Positions 5,657 to 7,561 of a DNA stretch of 7,561 nt are shown here, piece after piece (within the stretch, counting starts at the first letter, position 1; every line of letters begins with the position of its first letter). Below the pieces are notes generated by a model. That model was not told the origin of the DNA, did not search any database, and saw only the letters and a program-made list of their open reading frames with translations. The position numbers and the translations under genes are program-made. This stretch comes from Deltaproteobacteria bacterium (lineage in GTDB: Bacteria > Myxococcota > UBA796 > SXON01): the NCBI GenBank assembly GCA_947483545.1, contig CANKNP010000266.1:1-7561 (forward strand), written 5' to 3'.

Positions 5657-7233
5657 TTCTTGGCCCGCGCCCGCGCGTATTCGGGGTAGCCGCCCGAGTA
5701 GACCTCCACCTTGCCGTCTTCGATGTAGACGATCTTGTTCGCGACGGTCTCGACCAGGTCGCGGTCGTGCGAGACGAAGATGCATGTGCCCTGGTAGGAC
5801 TCGATGCCGTCCCGGAGCGCGGAGATCGCCTCCAGGTCCAGGTGGTTGGTCGGCTCGTCCAGCACCAGGACGTTGAACTTCAATAGCATCAACCTGGCAA
5901 GTAGCCCACGCACACGCTCCCCGCCGGAGAGGGTGGCCGTCGGCTTGTCACCGTCCTCGCCGGAGAACAACATGCGACCGAGCGCAGACCGCACGCCCTC
6001 CTTCCCGGCCTCCGGCTTCTGCTCGAACATCCAGTCGAAGATCGTGTGCCCCGGCGGGATCACGTGCTCGTGCTCCTGCGGAAAGTAGCCCACGTTGGTC
6101 TCGTGGCCCCACTTGATGTTGCCCCGCAACGGAGGTTGAGCGCCGATCAGCGTCTGGACAAGCGTCGTCTTTCCCGCGCCGTTCTTGCCGAGCACCGCGA
6201 CCTTCTCCCCCCTCGTCAACGTGAGGTGCAGGCCTTGAAAAATCGTGACGTCCCCGTAGCCGCCCGCGAGCTTGTGCACCTCCAACACATCTTTGCCGCT
6301 CTGCCGCTCAAACTCAAAGCGGATGTAGGGCCGCGCGATGTTCGACCGCTTGATCTCGTCCGGGCGAAGGCGCTCAATCTCTTTGCGCCGACTCGCGGCC
6401 TGGGTCGAGCGCGTCCCCGCGGCGAACCGACTGACGAAGTCTTGGAGCTGCTTGACCTTCTCAAGCTTCTTGGCGTTGGAGATCTCGACCTGCCCGCGGA
6501 TCTGGGACTTCTGACGCACCATGTCGTCGTACGTCCCCGGGTACTGGATGATCGCCTGGTAGTCGATGTCGGAGATGTGGGTGCAGACCGAATTCAGGAA
6601 GTGACGATCGTGGGAGATCACGACCAGCACGCCGTTGTAGCCGTTGAGGAAGTCTTCCAGCCAAGCGATGGACTCGATGTCCAGGTGGTTGGTCGGCTCG
6701 TCGAGGAGCAGCGCATCCGGCCGGCCGAACAGCGCCTGGGCCAGGAGCACCCGCAGCTTGAAGCCACCCTTCAACTCCGAGAGCGGGCGCTCATGCCCCG
6801 CTTGTTCAATGCCCAACCCCTCGAGGAGCACGGCAGCGTCAGGCTCTGCGGTGTAGCCATCCTCCTCTGACACGACACACTCCAGCTCGCCAAGGCGCTC
6901 TCCCTCGTCGTCCGTCAGCTCCGCCTTGGCGAACAGCCGGTCCTTCTCCTGCATCGCCTCCCAAAGCCGGGTGTTGCCCTGGATCACCACGTCGAGCACG
7001 CGCATATGGTCGTACAAGCTGTGATCCTGGCGCAAGACCCCGAGCCGCTTCGGCTTACTGACAAACCCCTCGTCGGGCTCGATGTCCCCGATCAGGATCT
7101 TCATGAAGGTAGACTTGCCCGCGCCGTTGGGCCCGGTCAGGCCGAAGCGCTTGCCGGGCCCGAAGGACGTGTTGACGCTCTCAAAAAGGAGCTTCCCACC
7201 GAAGCCTTTGGAGACATTGGAGACCGTGATCAT
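5653..7233 (-). CDS. ybiT: ABC-F ribosome-associated ATPase, YbiT type
   Basis: This 526-residue soluble protein has two ATP-binding domains and no membrane segments. ABC-F factors bind the ribosomal E site and act on the P-site tRNA during translation. Domain 1 has Walker A GPNGAGKS (34-41), Walker B LLLDEP (175-180) and SHDRHF (207-212). The linker (about 235-305) is basic and helical. Domain 2 has Walker A GKNGAGKT (349-356), signature LSGGER (435-440), Walker B LVLDEP (455-460) and SHDRDL (488-493). The domain-1 signature is degenerate, LSELKGGFKLR (151-161), like the equivalent segment I recall in E. coli YbiT. The length (YbiT about 530) and phrases such as STFMKIL, QDFVSRFAA and YQGTCIFVSHDR also fit YbiT better than EttA or Uup. 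The start is ATG at 7233 with only a weak GAG-type ribosome site. It overlaps the next gene by four bases and leads the cluster. Confidence 0.93.
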   Translation of the reverse strand: MITVSNVSKGFGGKLLFESVNTSFGPGKRFGLTGPNGAGKSTFMKILIGDIEPDEGFVSKPKRLGVLRQDHSLYDHMRVLDVVIQGNTRLWEAMQEKDRLFAKAELTDDEGERLGELECVVSEEDGYTAEPDAAVLLEGLGIEQAGHERPLSELKGGFKLRVLLAQALFGRPDALLLDEPTNHLDIESIAWLEDFLNGYNGVLVVISHDRHFLNSVCTHISDIDYQAIIQYPGTYDDMVRQKSQIRGQVEISNAKKLEKVKQLQDFVSRFAAGTRSTQAASRRKEIERLRPDEIKRSNIARPYIRFEFERQSGKDVLEVHKLAGGYGDVTIFQGLHLTLTRGEKVAVLGKNGAGKTTLVQTLIGAQPPLRGNIKWGHETNVGYFPQEHEHVIPPGHTIFDWMFEQKPEAGKEGVRSALGRMLFSGEDGDKPTATLSGGERVRGLLARLMLLKFNVLVLDEPTNHLDLEAISALRDGIESYQGTCIFVSHDRDLVETVANKIVYIEDGKVEVYSGGYPEYARARAKK

Positions 7234-7247
7234 CGAGCCGCTCTGAA

Positions 7248-7273
7248 GGGGGCGGGGGGTAACCGGGCGGGGG
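7248..7273 (+). promoter_or_regulatory. G-quadruplex-type G-run cluster upstream of the ABC-F start
   Basis: Four G-runs of 5, 6, 3 and 5 bases (7248-7252, 7254-7259, 7265-7267, 7269-7273) are separated by loops of 1, 5 and 1 bases, which meets the usual G3+N1-7 quadruplex rule. More G-runs follow at 7301-7303, 7308-7310 and 7312-7317. The runs are on the plus strand, the template for the ABC-F gene, 15-40 bases upstream of its ATG, so the mRNA leader is C-rich there. High GC alone could produce this. Confidence 0.45.
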
Positions 7274-7353
7274 CAGGAGGGCCCGATCCGGGATGGCTAC
7301 GGGTGACGGGCGGGGGGCTACGGCCTTCGTGCCGAGCTCGCGGGCGCACAGCG

Positions 7354-7430
7354 GGGGCCAGCCCGGGCGCTGGACAAACAACCCCGCCCTAAGCCCCTGG
7401 AAGTGCATGACTTGGAGCCGGGCTGGCCCC
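7354..7430. repeat. 13-bp perfect inverted repeat with 51-base loop
   Basis: GGGGCCAGCCCGG (7354-7366) and CCGGGCTGGCCCC (7418-7430) are exact reverse complements. The loop contains a smaller AAGT-GCATG-ACTT hairpin (7401-7413). The left arm can also fold locally, CCAGC against GCTGG (7358-7373), so alternative structures are possible. No T-run follows on either strand. It may belong to the ABC-F leader on the minus strand, or be an independent element. Confidence 0.6.
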
Positions 7431-7435
7431 TAACC

Positions 7436-7509
7436 GCACCGTTCCAGGTGGAAGGCGGCGGGCCCGGCGTCTTCGACGGACCGTCGCATTCCACCGGTAG
7501 GAACGGTGC
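7436..7509. repeat. Long imperfect inverted repeat with nested hairpins
   Basis: GCACCGTTCC (7436-7445) pairs exactly with GGAACGGTGC (7500-7509). After a small asymmetric bulge, GGTGGAA (7447-7453) pairs with TTCCACC (7489-7495). The interior holds two competing hairpins, CGTC-TTC-GACG (7468-7478) and GACGG-A-CCGTC (7475-7485). It starts five bases after the end of the preceding inverted repeat. It could be a structured RNA, a leader element or a small palindromic mobile element. Confidence 0.55.
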
Positions 7510-7516
7510 AAAGAGA

Positions 7517-7560
7517 CCGCCGAGCCGCGAGCGAGGTTCGCCGAGCGCGCGGATCGGCGG
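7517..7560. repeat. 7-bp inverted repeat at the right edge
   Basis: CCGCCGA (7517-7523) is the exact reverse complement of TCGGCGG (7554-7560). The GC-rich interior has further partial self-complementarity. The window ends one base later, so the full element may extend beyond it. Taken alone, a 7-bp GC-rich match is weak evidence; it is listed because it continues the run of inverted repeats to its left. Confidence 0.3.
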
Positions 7561-7561
7561 C

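Larger units (their letters stand above)
7234..7561. other. Gene-free region upstream of the ABC-F gene
   Basis: I see no supported protein gene or tRNA in these 328 bases. Open frames here are short, lack ribosome sites and overlap the inverted repeats. The left part is G-rich on the plus strand, and the octamer GGCTACGG occurs twice (7295-7302 and 7316-7323). The right part is a series of inverted repeats. The promoter of the ABC-F cluster must lie here or beyond the right edge, but I find no clear -35/-10 pair. Confidence 0.5.

Noticed and set aside
5657..5785. Longer N terminus for the HTTM-associated protein
   Set aside because: It would overlap the ABC-F coding region by over 130 bases and add an Arg-rich stretch before the membrane anchor. 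The GTG in the GTGA overlap is a better start.
6046..6870. 274-codon plus-strand frame opposite the ABC-F gene
   Set aside because: It is the antisense frame of conserved ABC-F motifs and shows no independent features.
7520..7561. tRNA-like T-loop (GGTTCG)
   Set aside because: The flanking bases do not form a T arm, and there is no anticodon or acceptor stem.

Overview
The window is GC-rich DNA (about two thirds G+C by eye) from a Gram-negative bacterium, most likely a member of the Myxococcota or a related deltaproteobacterial lineage. This rests on the high-GC codon use, on an Asp-box beta-propeller protein of a type I associate with myxobacteria, which ends in a MYXO-CTERM-like tail (Cys, hydrophobic stretch, Arg-Arg), and on several predicted cell-envelope proteins. 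It is an inference; there is no rRNA or other marker to confirm it.

Layout. At the left edge (1-66) lie two identical 30-bp palindromic units with a 36-bp period, continuing off the window. One plus-strand gene follows, a predicted sulfatase/alkaline-phosphatase-superfamily lipoprotein (85-1407). Every other gene is on the minus strand. The sulfatase meets the first of them, a small Ig-like lipoprotein (1408-1797), tail to tail with no spare base: both stop codons form one TGATCA. Transcribed toward it are a secreted Asp-box propeller protein (1848-3029) and a coiled-coil protein with a small Cys3His motif (3026-3709). These two overlap by four bases and the lipoprotein lies 50 bp downstream, so the three probably form one operon. 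A near-perfect 28-bp palindrome covers the start of the coiled-coil gene.

A second minus-strand cluster runs from 7233 to 3919. It holds an ABC-F translation factor of the YbiT type (5653-7233), a single-anchor protein of the kind encoded beside HTTM proteins (5021-5656, again overlapping by four bases), and an HTTM/gamma-carboxylase-like multi-span membrane protein (3919-4854). The last two probably work together in the membrane. The ABC-F gene acts on ribosomes and may be linked only by transcription.

The right-hand 328 bases (7234-7561) hold no gene I can support. They contain a G-run cluster just upstream of the ABC-F start and a series of long inverted repeats, possibly its structured leader or a separate RNA or repeat element.

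The most interesting unexplained signal is the heptamer TGATACA (or its complement TGTATCA), seen six times. Two pairs share the same inverted architecture with exactly 17 bases between half-sites: one over the start of the coiled-coil gene, one inside the sulfatase gene. Other points are a Thr in place of the usual formylglycine Cys in the sulfatase, export signals without basic residues, and a hairpin at the preferred start of the HTTM gene.
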